Part shown: positions 46,401 to 57,735 of the stretch, piece after piece
Numbering within the stretch: position 1 is the first letter of the stretch
Layout of the letters: each line of letters starts with the position of its first letter
NCBI GenBank assembly: GCA_016165875.1
Contig: JABBOT010000013.1
Coordinates: forward strand, 9,869,478 to 9,933,477
DNA from: Acanthopleura granulata
Taxonomy: Eukaryota; Mollusca; Polyplacophora; Chitonida; Chitonidae
Length of the DNA stretch: 64,000 bases
Direction: 5' to 3'
Program-made: the position numbers and the translations under genes
Notes under the pieces: model-generated
The model's input: the letters and a program-made list of their open reading frames with translations, nothing else
Database searches by the model: none
What the model was told of the DNA's origin: nothing

Positions 46401-49400
46401 TGTCAAGTAACTGGTGAAATGCGATAAAAATAAGTGAATAAAAAATGTTGTAGACATTGGCGACGCTGTTATCAGCAATTCCTCTGACAGCAAGAGGCCC
46501 GACACAAATCACGATTTTTGACATCCACGCTCTGCAGGAGAGATTTTACTTCTCTGACACCATCATTCCCAGGTGAGAGGGCTGTTAGTAGTGTATTTGT
46601 TATCCACACAATACAGGAGACGATTTATTTCTCCTGACGCCACCATTCCCAGGTGAAAGAGCTGTTTCTTTTGCAATAGCATCACATGCCGAGGCTCTAA
46701 GTGGCAAGACTGTCCCATGCACTGCAAGCACATGTGTAGCCAGACGTTTAGCCTTGAGTGCCTCATTGTCCGTGAGACCCCTTATTCTGATGAGAGTAAC
46801 ATGAAAGAGACAGGGAAACTAAGCAGCAAGGTGTTTATTATCCTTTTGCACTGAGATACATGCACATATTGCATTCAGTCTTGGGGGTGAAAGGTGGGGG
46901 GGGGGTAATCTCTGTTTGTCATGTGTGAAAAATTTTGTCAGTTGTTTGCAAACTGTTTATTTTGCTCCAGTTTACTCCACCCATGGACAGGATAATTAGG
47001 GTAATATTCTTGGGTACTGTATTAAAACCCCTATCAATTCAATCAATCGATCAGTCAGTGAATTAATCCATCGCTTTGATCTCTGAGATTGATATCAGCC
47101 ATTCTACTTCTCCAGAAGGGGCTGCAGATCCACCACGAGACAAACACGTATCACACAGTCAATCAGTTAAGCACTTTTATCTTTTAGATTGATGTCAGCC
47201 ATCCCACTTCTGCAGAAGGAGTTAGAGCTTCACGCGGACCGACAGAACATGGCCTTTGCCTTCCCGGATGATGGAGCTTTGAAACGATTCCACAACTTCT
47301 TCACGACAGCTCCAACAATTGTGTGCACGAAAATCAGGGAGGGCAGTTCTCGTATCGTCAGGGTCAAAGATGGTAAGTGGTGTTTAATGATGGTCATGTC
47401 CATGATGTTAAAGTAAATGATCATGTTAACCGATTGGAAGATGCCCAAGTGGTAAAATCTAAAAAAATATGTTTTACTTTATTATTTTTTTTTTTAATTA
47501 GTTTGATGCTGTGGTAAGCGTGCAGAGTGGTCCACTTACAGGGTGGTGGTTTTGTGGCCAAGTGATAAAATTTAAAATAATATGTTTTACTTTACTTTTT
47601 TCTTAATTAGTTTGATGCAGTGGTAAGTGCTACAGAGTGGTCCACTTACATGGCGGTGGTCAGCTTTATGGGCTGAGGAGGGAAGGAGAGAAAATTGGGC
47701 AAAACCTGTATTTTGTAAATTATCCTGGTTCACCTAGTGATGATGGATTGTTCACCTAACGATGATGGGTGGTTCACCTAGCAATGATGTGTGATTCACC
47801 TAGTGGTAATGGGTGGTTCACCTAGCAGTGATGGGTGGTTCACTGGACGATGATGGGTGGTTCACCTAGCAATGATGTGTGGTTCACCTTGCGATGATGG
47901 GTGGTTCAGCCAGCCATAATAGGTGGTTCACCTAGCAGTGATGCGTGGTTCACCTAGTGGTAATGGGTGGTTCACCTAGCAGTGATGGGTGGTTCACCTG
48001 GCGATGATGGGTGGTTCACCTGGCAGTGATGGGTGGTTCACTTCGGGCACTATTTCCCCCACCCATTAACCTGACCACCAAGCACTTAAACAGCAATGAA
48101 ATAAATAACAAAATAATGTGCTAAAATTATGTACTATACTGACAGCCTCCTAAATTTTAAACAAACGTGAATATATACTCAGAATGAAGAAATATGATTG
48201 ATTTTGTCAGGAACGAAATTTTACGTGATTTAGGGTGCTTCCAATACCTCCTGTACATAGTTTTAGCTAAAAGTCATCCGTTTTATGTTATTTTTTTTTT
48301 CAGTAAAGTCATGATTTTAGTCAAAGCCTAAAGGACCACTTAATCTAAGTTCTTACGTGAAAACCTGATTTTGTTACATCACCTAATCCTCGTGCACCTC
48401 CGTAACTTCATTAAGCTCAACACAACTTGTCTTTGGAATCGTTCTAATAATTACTTTTCTTCCCAACAGGTGACCCAGCAGGAAAACATGTTGTTGTTGT
48501 TGATGACCTGGTTATGACAGGGGGAACACTCATCGAATGTGTGAAAGTAGGTTATGCTACATTGAGTAAAAGTGGGTCGTATTGTGCACTTGAAAGTGGG
48601 TCATGCTGGAGTATGTAAAAGTGGGCCATGTTACATATTTAAAAGTAGGTCATACTGCACTGCTTAACCTTTGTATGCCGTGTTACAGTATGTGAAAGTG
48701 GGCCATTATTGATGTCAAAGTGGGTCAGGAAGCAGTGTGTAAAAGTGGGTCATGTTGCATCATATAAAAGTAGATCATTTTGGAATAGGAAAAGGCTTAT
48801 CTGGCTTTTGTGAAAGAGTAGGTTTATAGTTATTCTGGTTTTCATAGAATGTGCAAAAGTGTCAATGTCCTTGGTGTCTAGACAAAAGTCTCTTCTGTTA
48901 GACAGGATGTTACATGTCTGCTATGTATGTTTATAGTGTCCATTACATCATTTATCACTTGTTGCTGCCTTGCTTAGTGCTGACAGGTGACTAGGTGGGA
49001 TGTCATGTCTGGTGTCTTCGGCATGTTTTTTTAGTGGCGACATGGGCTCGCCCTGCCACAAGAAGACACAGTACATATACATTCTAAGTACTCCTCTTTG
49101 TCATTTGGCTGAAAAATTGTACGACATTAAACGACGTAAAACCCCAAGCGTACATACATACATCATTTTACATGCAGTTTAAACTCTTTTGGTTGATTTG
49201 CCAGGTTGAGAGAAAGTGATTAAGTAGATCAACCTATCTTGTTCTTTCCATATTGATACCGTGTAAAAAATCTCATCTTTATATCTCTTCTCAGTAGTGT
49301 TAGTTAAAAATTTTCTCAGCATTAAAGTGATAAAATGTTCCATATAGTAGTCTTGTTTGATTTTCAGGCTTTAGTAGAGAAGGGGGCTGCATGTGTGAGT

Positions 49401-49595
49401 TGTTTCGTCACTCACGGAGTCTTCCCAAACAACTCCTGGCGGCGATTCATCGACTCCGGCCTGCCAATCCAGACCTTCTGGATCACGGATTCGCTCCCGC
49501 ACGCCCAGGAGATCTGTCAGCACCCGCCATTTCAGCTCATATCGCTCTGTGACGCCATAGCTGATGAGCTGATTGGTTATGATCTCTTAGGTTGA
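43319..49595 (+). CDS. Plant-type (class II-like) ribose-phosphate pyrophosphokinase homologue, complete 8-exon CDS
   Basis: Predicted to make 5-phosphoribosyl-1-diphosphate from ribose-5-phosphate and a nucleoside triphosphate, for nucleotide and NAD synthesis. Exons: 43319-43456, 44778-44892, 45576-45648, 45911-46004, 46454-46572, 47188-47372, 48470-48546, 49368-49595; all junctions are in phase and give 342 residues. The motif DIHALQ (residues 163-168) replaces the class I DLHASQ and keeps the catalytic His. [10 protein letters not shown] (205-214) is the pyrophosphate-loop equivalent, CTKIREG (226-232) the flexible basic loop, and [13 protein letters not shown] (249-261) the PRPP-binding loop. 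[22 protein letters not shown] and [10 protein letters not shown] match the plant PRS3/PRS4 type as I know it rather than animal PRPS1/2. Catalytic activity is inferred from motifs. No clear targeting peptide is seen. Confidence 0.93.
44778..44892 (+). CDS. PRPP synthase-like exon 2
   Basis: Encodes [20 protein letters not shown] and [11 protein letters not shown]. The FPDGFPN-x-FI segment is the hallmark of the plant PRS3/4 type. The acceptor is TACCACAG and the donor GATG|GTAAAC. Confidence 0.92.
45576..45648 (+). CDS. PRPP synthase-like exon 3
   Basis: Encodes [20 protein letters not shown] and YMLPR, the strand-helix in which class I enzymes carry the NDNLMELL segment. It is only 73 bases, flanked by CTTTGTAG and CCCAG|GTAAGC. 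Confidence 0.92.
45911..46004 (+). CDS. PRPP synthase-like exon 4
   Basis: Encodes [20 protein letters not shown] then [22 protein letters not shown] stands where class I enzymes have the IPCFPYARQDKK ATP-site motif. The acceptor is TTTGTAG and the donor AAAG|GTAAGG. Confidence 0.93.
46454..46572 (+). CDS. PRPP synthase-like exon 5
   Basis: Encodes [20 protein letters not shown], then [20 protein letters not shown] with the catalytic-region DIHALQ. It has no long ORF of its own and was found by phase and homology between exons 4 and 6. The acceptor is GTTGTAG and the donor CCCAG|GTGAGA. Confidence 0.93.
46517..46660 (+). repeat. Duplicated 3' edge and donor of PRPP synthase-like exon 5
   Basis: The genuine exon end ATTCCCAG|GTGAGAGGGCTG is followed 79 bp later by a diverged copy, AGGAGACGATTTATTTCTCC to ATTCCCAG|GTGAAAGAGCTG. 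The second copy has lost the reading frame but keeps a plausible donor at 46653. Confidence 0.85.
47035..47255 (+). repeat. Duplicated 5' edge of PRPP synthase-like exon 6
   Basis: At 47088, GATTGATATCAGCCATTCTA followed by CTTCTCCAGAAGGGGCTGCAGATC is a diverged copy of the exon 6 start at 47188, exactly 100 bp upstream. It includes the preceding TCAATCAGT-like intron sequence. Its acceptor is degraded to CTCTGAG. Confidence 0.85.
47188..47372 (+). CDS. PRPP synthase-like exon 6
   Basis: Encodes [37 protein letters not shown] and [20 protein letters not shown], covering the pyrophosphate loop and flexible loop. The acceptor is ATCTTTTAG and the donor GATG|GTAAGT. Confidence 0.94.
47735..48045 (+). 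repeat. 22-bp minisatellite in PRPP synthase-like intron 6
   Basis: About 14 copies of GGTTCACCTAGCAGTGATGG GT, with CTAGC/CTGGC/CTTGC variants. There is no coding signal. Confidence 0.92.
48470..48546 (+). CDS. PRPP synthase-like exon 7, PRPP-binding loop
   Basis: Encodes [20 protein letters not shown] and LIECVK, the PRPP-binding motif. The run of four GTT codons (HVVVVDD) is a small microsatellite inside the active-site strand. The acceptor is TCCCAACAG and the donor GAAA|GTAGGT, a weak donor. Confidence 0.95.
48532..48790 (+). repeat. ~29-bp degenerate array seeded by the exon 7 donor of the PRPP synthase-like gene
   Basis: About nine copies of a unit like TATGTGAAAGTGGGTCATGT TGCA. It begins at the genuine exon end TGTGTGAAA|GTAGGTTATG. 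Later copies change GTAGG to GTGGG or keep it. Confidence 0.82.
48955..49165 (+). mobile_element. Second SINE-like family (copy 2), PRPP synthase-like intron 7
   Basis: Starts TTGTTGCTGCCTTGCTTAGT and includes CTGGTGTCTTCGGCATG, ACACAGTACATATACATTCT, CATTTGGCTGAAAAATTGTA and a CGTAAAACCCCAAGCGTACATACATAC 3' end. It matches the copy at 29335 and, in its 3' end, 51775-51840. Confidence 0.8.
49368..49595 (+). CDS. PRPP synthase-like exon 8 and stop
   Basis: Encodes [40 protein letters not shown] and [18 protein letters not shown], then TGA. THGVFP corresponds to the class I THGIFSG segment after the PRPP loop. The acceptor is GATTTTCAG. Confidence 0.94.
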   Translation, partial: ALVEKGAACVSCFVTHGVFPNNSWRRFIDSGLPIQTFWITDSLPHAQEICQHPPFQLISLCDAIADELIGYDLLG

Positions 49596-50607
49596 ATGGA
49601 CAGGCTACTAACAGGCCAATGGGTGGAGCTGAACCAAGCACAGCAGGGATGTAGTGGAAATGAAAATTTGTTTCTTAAGTTGAAGTCTTAAGGTATAGTG
49701 ATTGTGATGAGCTATGCTTTTTGATTGAAATTTTTTTAACCGGCTTGTTGTTTTGTGGGACAGTTTTTTTTCCATTGCATCAGCAAAAGCAATTCAGGGA
49801 GCCAACATAACTGGAGCCAACATAGGTGAGACTTCATTATACAAGTTTGTTTTACCTGGAGGAATTCTCACTCGCAATATATTTCGTTATTTGACTACCA
49901 TCATGGCTGAATCATTATTTATGATTTGCCCAGGTATATGCACATGTAATTTGCAGTTTTCCAGTGAGTTACCTGCTGCAAAATGACATTTGCATGCTAA
50001 GGCTACTTGTCTATTTGCTAACATGGCAGTATTCATATTTGTATAAAACACCTGGTAGAACATCATCTTTTTTTTTTGTCTATCCCTGCTTGATTAATAT
50101 GCTACATTCTGTACACGAAAATAAGCAGAACTGTATTTTGCATTTACGCAAAGGCATCATGTGTCTTTGTTGTCACTAAGTAGTATCTTGAGGTGTCTCC
50201 CCTGGCATGCTTTTGTGGCTTAAGGGCAGAAAGTGCCCAAGACCTGTAGGACTGTCAAAACCAGTCATCTTAAAGGAAAATTCATGACTGCTTTTTTATT
50301 GTATTGAATATAGATTTATTGCAAATTATTTGTAGCACTATATGGCCCTTTTGCCTATAATGTACACAGGTATGTACTGGATCAGTTATGTGGTACCCTT
50401 CTGCACATCAATCTGTTTAGATTCTCCAAATATATGAAACCGTGGATTGTTAACTGATGAGTTGAGAGAGAAAACTGCACAGCTTCAGAAGCTGTTGAAC
50501 ATGTTGGTCCTTAATGGACTTCCACATTTGTTCAGATGGCCACAGTTGTTCAGATGGCCACATTCGTTCAATGGGCCACATTGGTTCAGATGGCCACATT
50601 TGGCCAT

Positions 50608-50718
50608 GTCATCGGTTTCCCCCGGGCTCAGCCTGGTTTTCTCCCACCATAATGCTGGTCCCTGTCGTATAATTGAAATATTCTTGAGTACGGCGTAAAA
50701 CACCAATCAAATAAATAA
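50608..50718 (+). mobile_element. 5'-truncated tRNA-SINE
   Basis: CCCCCGGGCTCAGCCTGGTT to GGCGTAAAACACCAATCAAATAAATAA. Confidence 0.85.
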
Positions 50719-51774
50719 CTGAGTACATAACCATTTCTAGTAGTGGCCTTTGTAATATTTATATTTTTAGATTGCAAGATCACTTTAGTGGAAGATATAA
50801 TTTTAGGAACTAAGGTCAAAAATGTCACTGTGAAAAAGTGTGGTAGAACCATAATATGTACATCTGGTTGCTCCAGTGTTGTAAAATATTGTTTATCACA
50901 TATTACATTTTTACTTTGATGGTGATTTTAATGACCACTTTGCTGTACAGTTTTACAAAAAAAATACAGAGAACAGTATTTAAGGGAATTCACCTCTGTC
51001 AGCTTCATGATCTGTGAGAGTTTGAAGTTATTTAGAAAAGTAGAAATCCTGATGTTACTGAATGTCTTTTTGAACTTTTACCCTCAAGGTAAATACACGT
51101 GTGGAGTTTTTTTTTTCAGCATATCGAAGCTGCTGGCTGTTTTTGGCCTAATGTGCACTCGATGTGAATGTTATACTTGTGCAGTATATGTCCTTAAAAC
51201 TCAAAAATATCCCATTTTAAATATTTACATTTTTCATTTAAATCATGCAAAAAAACCTTTGTCTATAAACCTCTAATGCAACTATTTTTAACCGATTTGG
51301 CTTGTTCATCTGCCTACGTGCACATACAGTATTTATGTATCTATTTATTTCGACAGATTATAATATACTTGATACTGCTGACTTTTTACCTCCATTCATT
51401 TTCAGTAGAACCACAGGGTTTCCATTGGATCTTTGATTTCATAAGATTAAAACAGGAAATTTAAACATGTTGACCCATGATGAATACCTCTTGATTCTGG
51501 TTAAGTGTATTTGCACCATTTTTGGCATCGTGTTATTCTAGTGGTTTATGCATACATTCAATTTTGTGATGAAGGTTATGGTTGAAATTTTATGTCAAGT
51601 GTGGCCAAGAGTTTAACACATACTTCATTATTAACAGCTCCCCTTTCTCATGAGTTCATCAAGCAGTGTTTACTACATTCAAATTTGACCATACAGAACC
51701 TCCAGAAATTCTGTTTTAACTTTGATATTTGTTTTCTTTTACAAGTATTATAATTATTAGGTAACTTCACTCTT

Positions 51775-51840
51775 TAGTCTCATCATCATACGACTGAAAC
51801 ACTGTTGAGTGCGATGTTGAACCCCAAGCACTCACTCACT
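51775..51840 (+). mobile_element. 3' fragment of the second SINE-like family
   Basis: CATACGACTGAAACACTGTT, GAGTGCGATGTTGAACCCCAAGCACTCACTCAC resembles the 3' end of the 48955-49165 element. Confidence 0.6.
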
Positions 51841-52419
51841 ACTTGGTCAGATATTTCAAGTATGTATGTACATGTACATGTATTTTGTGCTAAACATAAA
51901 GCATAGAGTCTCCTTAAAATTTGTACGAGGTTTTCTCTTCTGTGTACATGTGCTACCATCCAGAATACATCATTTACCTTAAAACAACCTGAAATTTTGT
52001 CCATGACAAAGTGGCTCATATTTCCTGATGCGGAGAGTTGTGCTGATTGTAGAGAGCTCTTTTGAGATTTGTTTGAAAGGTAGGATGATATGTTACGGGA
52101 AAATGTAAGTTTCAGCGCCAGAAGTAATATTGGTATTCATATATATGGTATTCATTAGCCTCTGAAAATGCACTTTTTGGGGCAAAACTTTGCAGTCGTG
52201 AATACTGTAAACTAACTCATTTACAGTATTTATTTATTTCATTTTTGTTTAATGCCATACTCAGTTTTGCACATGACTGATAATGGTTAGTTTCCTGGAT
52301 GGAAGAGTGCCCGGGGTAAACCACTAACCGTTGGCAAGTTACTTGCAGTGACATGCATTTTCTCCACATGTAAAATACAGAGGCCCTCACCATATAGACA
52401 GAAAAAAGGTAACTATTCA

Positions 52420-52562
52420 TTTGTTTCTTTGATTGGTGTTTTATGCCGCACTCCAGAATGTTTTACTTACACAAAGGCTGCCGGCATTATGGTGAGAGAA
52501 AACCAAGCATAACCTGAGAGAAAACCACCACCATCTGCAGGTTTCTGGCAGAAAGGAGAGAA
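52420..52562 (-). mobile_element. Partial tRNA-SINE beside the 57-bp array
   Basis: TTTGATTGGTGTTTTATGCC GCACTCCAGAATG through CACCACCATCTGCAGGTTTCTGGCAG, diverged. The 57-bp array starts about 30 bp later. Confidence 0.8.
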
Positions 52563-52591
52563 CCTTTAGTACCAAGCAGCCATGGCCCATG

Positions 52592-55500
52592 GCTGAATAT
52601 GACATAACACCACGTCAGCAGTATCACAGCCAACCAGTATTCAGAATGACTGAGTATGGCTTAACACCACTTCAGCAGTATCACAGCCAACCAGTATTCA
52701 GAATGACTGAGTATGGCTTAACACCACTTCAGCAGTATCACAGCCAACCAGTATTCAGAATGACTGAGTATGGCTCAACATCACTTCAGCAGTATCACAG
52801 CCAACCAGTATCCAGAATGAATGAGTATGGCTTAACACCACTTCAGCAGTATCACAGCCAACCAGTATTCAGAATGACTGAGTATGGCTCAACATCACTT
52901 CAGCAGTATCACAGCCAACCAGTATCCAGAATGAATGAGTATGACTCAACACCACTTCAGCAGTATCACAGCCAACCAGTGTTCAGAATGACTGAGTATG
53001 GCTTAACACCACTTCAGCAGTATCACAGCCAACCAGTGTTCAGAATGACTGAGTATGGCTCAACACCACTTCAGCAGTATCACAGCCAACCAGTGTTCAG
53101 AATGACTGAGTATGGCTTAACACCACTTCAGCAGTATCACAGCCAACCATTAATCAGACTGACTGAGTATGGCTCAACAACCCATAAGCAGTATCACAGC
53201 CAACCAGTATTCAGAATGACTGAGTATGGCTCAACAGCCCTTAAGCAGTATCACAGCCAACCATTATTCAGAATGACTAAGTATGGCTCAACACAACTTA
53301 AGCAGTATCAAGCCAACCAGTATTCAGAATGACTGAGTATGGCTCAACACCATTTCAGCAGTATCACAGTCAACCAGTGTTCAGAATGACTGAGTATGGC
53401 TCAACAGCCCTTAAGCAGTATCACAGCCAACCAGTATTCAGAATGACTGAGTATGGCTCAACAACCCTTAAGCAGTATCACAGCCAACCAGTATTCAGAA
53501 TGACTGAGTATGGCTCAACAGCCCTTAAGCAGTATCACAGCCAACCATTATTCAGAATGACTGAGTATGGCTCAACACCACTTAAGCAGTATCAAGCCAA
53601 CCAGTATTCAGAATGACTGAGTATAGCTTAACAGCCCTTAAGCAGTATCACAGCCAACCAGTATTCAGAATCACTGAGTATGGCTCAACAGCCCTTAAGC
53701 AGTATCACAGCCAACCAGTATTCAGAATGACTGAGTATGGCTCAACAACCCTTAAGCAGTATCACAGCCAACCAGTATTCACACTGACTGAGTATGGCTC
53801 AACAGCCCTTAAGCAGTATCACAGCCAACCAGTGTTCAGAATGACTGAGTATGGCTCAACACCACTTCAGCAGTATCACAGCCAACCTGTGTTCAGACTG
53901 ACTGAGTATGGATTAACACCACTTCAGCAGTATCACAGCCAACCAGTATTCAGAATGACTGAGTATGGCTTAACACCACTTCAGCAGTATCACAGCCAAC
54001 CAGTGTTCAGAATGACTGAGTATGGCTCAACACCACTTCAGCAGTATCACAGCCAACCAGTGTTCAGAATGACTGAGTATGGCTTAACACCACTTCAGCA
54101 GTATCACAGCCAACCATTAATCAGACTGACTGAGTATGGCTCAACAACCCATAAGCAGTATCACAGCCAACCAGTATTCAGAATGACTGAGTATGGCTCA
54201 ACAGCCCTTAAGCAGTATCACAGCCAACCATTATTCAGAATGACTAAGTATGGCTCAACACAACTTAAGCAGTATCAAGCCAACCAGTATTCAGAATGAC
54301 TGAGTATGGCTCAACACCATTTCAGCAGTATCACAGTCAACCAGTGTTCAGAATGACTGAGTATGGCTCAACAGCCCTTAAGCAGTATCACAGCCAACCA
54401 GTATTCAGAATGACTGAGTATGGCTCAACAACCCTTAAGCAGTATCACAGCCAACCAGTATTCAGAATGACTGAGTATGGCTCAACAGCCCTTAAGCAGT
54501 ATCACAGCCAACCATTATTCAGAATGACTGAGTATGGCTCAACACCACTTAAGCAGTATCAAGCCAACCAGTATTCAGAATGACTGAGTATAGCTTAACA
54601 GCCCTTAAGCAGTATCACAGCCAACCAGTATTCAGAATCACTGAGTATGGCTCAACAGCCCTTAAGCAGTATCACAGCCAACCAGTATTCAGAATGACTG
54701 AGTATGGCTCAACAACCCTTAAGCAGTATCACAGCCAACCAGTATTCACACTGACTGAGTATGGCTCAACAGCCCTTAAGCAGTATCACAGCCAACCAGT
54801 GTTCAGAATGACTGAGTATGGCTCAACACCACTTCAGCAGTATCACAGCCAACCTGTGTTCAGACTGACTGAGTATGGATTAACACCACTTCAGCAGTAT
54901 CACAGCCAACCAGTATTCAGAATGACTGAGTATGGCTCAACAGCCCTTAAGCAGTATCACAGCCAACCATTATTCAGAATGACTGAGTATGGCTCAACAC
55001 CACTTAAGCAGTATCAAGCCAACCAGTATTCAGAATGACTGAGTATAGCTTAACAGCCTTAAGCAGTATCACAGCCAACCAGTATTCAGAATCACTGAGT
55101 ATGGCTCAACAGCCCTTAAGCAGTATCACAGCCAACCAGTATTCAGAATGACTGAGTATGGCTCAACAACCCTTAAGCAGTATCACAGCCAACCAGTATT
55201 CACACTGACTGAGTATGGCTCAACAGCCCTTAAGCAGTATCACAGCCTACCAGTATTCAGAATGACTGAGTATGGCTCAACACAACTTAAGCAGTATCAA
55301 GCCAACCAGTATTCAGAATGACTGAGTATGGCTCAACAGACCTTAAGCAGTATCACAGCCACCCAGTATTCAGAATGACTGAGTATGGCTCAACAACCCT
55401 TAAGCAGTATCACAGCCAACCAGTATTCAGAATGACTGAGTATGGCTCAACAGCCCTTAAGCAGTATCAAGCCAACCAGTATTCAGAATGACTGAGTATG

Positions 55501-56098
55501 GCTCACCAGCACTTAAGCAGTATCAAGCCAACCGGTATTCAGAATGACTGAGTATGGTTCAACAGCCCTTAAGCAGTATCAAGCCAACCAGTATTCAGAA
55601 TGATTGAGTATGGCTCAACAGCCCTTAAGCAGTGTCACAGCCAACCAGTATTCAGAATGACTGAGTATGGCTCAACAGCCTTTCAGCAGTGTCACAGCCA
55701 ACCAGTATTCAGACTGAGTATGGCTCAACAACCCTTAAGCAGTATCACAGCCAACCAGTATTCAGAATGACTGAGTATGGCTCAACAGCCCTTAAGCAGT
55801 ATCACAGCCAACCAGTATTCAGAATGACTGAGTATGGCTCAACAGCCCTTAAGCAGTGTCACAGCCAACCAGTATTCAGAATGACTGAGTATGGCTCAAC
55901 AGCCCTTAAGCAGTATCACAGCCAACCATTATTCAGAATGACTGAGTATGGCTCAACAGCCCTTAAGCAGTATCACAGCCAACCAGTATTCAGAATGACT
56001 GAGTATGGCTCAACACCACTTCAGCAGTATCACAGCCAATCAGTATTCAGAATGACTGAGTATGGTTCAACACCACTTCAGCAGTATCACAGCCAACT
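52592..56098 (+). repeat. 3.5-kb array of 57-bp units, open in one frame per block
   Basis: About 61 copies of a 57-bp unit encoding 19 residues (QYHSQPVFRMTEYGLTPLQ and variants with STALK, STTLK, STPLK). Open blocks are 52589-53332, 53329-53616, 53613-54299, 54296-54583, 54580-55038 and 55689-56108. Each break is a 1-bp loss (TATCACAGCC to TATCAAGCC) that leads to a stop. A 967-bp higher-order unit (17 units minus two deleted bases) is duplicated with near-perfect identity: 53329-53616 and 54296-54583 give the same peptide. It is most likely a minisatellite, with no start context, splice evidence or domain. Confidence 0.95.
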
Positions 56099-56892
56099 AG
56101 AGAAATGAAAATGAAGTAATCTGGTGAGTCAGCTTTAAATGCACTTTTATGTAATTAAAATTGTTAACATGATCTCTGTTGTTAAGCTTCATTGATATAT
56201 GTTCAAGATTAACAAAGTTAGACACTATACTTTACATGTTTTATAGCAGAGCTGGGTACTTGTAATCAAGACATTTATACTCAAATATATACAAACTGAG
56301 TGATCTTTAGGGTGTAGACAGTGTTCAGTCTGGAGCCCTGTGTAATCAATTTCAAATCCCCCATGTTATGAAAATAAAACCTTGAATAACATGTTAATTA
56401 ATTGAAATTGAATTAATTTAAATAAGGAAATAAGGAATCAAAGGTTGAAGACTAGAAATATAAACAGCGTGTTTAGCACAGTTACGAAAATGTCAGATTC
56501 AGTGCTCATTGCATTTCTGTTCAATGTACAGTTGGATTCATGTCAATTGTATCATTTTATTACCATAAAAGCCTGGACACGATGCTTGTGAGTATAAATA
56601 TATAAACATTTATGATCACATAATTAGAGGATCACTTACAGATCATTGCAAAATTAATCACGTATCAAGATCAGTCGAGTACTGGGAAATGTGTATGTGC
56701 TTAATAAATGGTTTGGAGGATGTAACAGCTTAAAGTGAAAGACAGTGCATGCTCAAAGTAAAGTTTGCCAGAAAGGTTGAACAATATCATCTTCATTTTG
56801 GTATAGTATTTTTTCTGACAGGCACTACGACACTGGATATTGACATTTGACTATACACCGTCGGCTAGCATGAAACGCAGTCATTCTGTCTG

Positions 56893-57146
56893 GGCTGTGA
56901 CGTAATTGTTCCAAGCGCGGAATGCTCGCCAGGGTTGTGGCTGAAACGTAAATATATGTGTAACTTTACAACATAAAATGATCAAGAAACTTACTCCTGC
57001 CACAACACAATGGTCTGCAAATACTTTGCAGTGTTGTTCACCCTCGTACTTGTTATAATTAAAATGTATAACACTGAAACAGTGTGCTGTCCCTATGTTA
57101 TTACATGTCACATTGATAGACAATTCAGAACATTTACGTCACAGCC
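56893..57146. repeat. 254-bp segment bounded by 13-bp inverted repeat with CRE-like core
   Basis: GGCTGTGACGTAA at 56893-56905 faces its exact reverse complement TTACGTCACAGCC at 57134-57146; each continues with a TGTTC-like stretch on the inside. It could be a small MITE or a symmetric regulatory region, since TGACGTAA is CRE/ATF-like. A CCAAT-box complement ATTGG lies just outside at about 57178. Confidence 0.5.
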
Positions 57147-57735
57147 TATAAACAGCTGATATCTCCTAGCTCTCTGATTGGTCAGTCCCTCATAAGCTTG
57201 AAAGACCCCAACGTCGGCAGCACAATACTACACACTTCAAACGAAGATAATTCATACAAATTCAAACAGGCTTTTGCATTCAAAAGGAACTCTGTAGCCT
57301 TTTTAATGAACAGTGCCTCAGTCATGAGCTGTCTTTTACTTTAATTACAACATGGTTAATTAATGTCAATTAAGACAAATACATGTAGAAGCTATGTTCC
57401 ATAAAACGGTCGCAAATTTGAAAACACGTTATAAAGGTAAAAAAGGTATTATTGTACGATATATCTGGTTCAGCTTGGATAAAAGTCAACATATCCCTGG
57501 ATATAATGCAACATAATTAAACCCATAATAACACACAGCATACATATACGGCAATCCTCACTTTGTAATTATCTGTGAAAATACTGTGAGAATTTATCAA
57601 GAATTTCATCTTGTTATTATAAAGCTAAAAGAGGCATTATTGTGTGATATTAAAAGTTTGGTTTTGGTAGCAAAATACATGGATAAAAGTCCACACATTT
57701 CTGGATATAATGTGATATAACGCCTGATATAATAC

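Larger units (their letters stand above)
49596..52419. other. 3' flank of the PRPP synthase-like gene, no gene seen
   Basis: AT-rich DNA with a truncated SINE at 50608, a fragment of the second SINE family at 51775 and a short GGCCACATTTGTTCAGAT-type tandem repeat at about 50520-50605 (12-15-bp units). The open frames are short and unconvincing. Confidence 0.6.

Noticed and set aside
52589..55038. Repeat protein gene encoded by the 57-bp array
   Set aside because: Not annotated as a gene because it is broken by identical 1-bp losses, has no start or splice context, and 57 = 3 x 19 explains the open frames. Kept as a finding.
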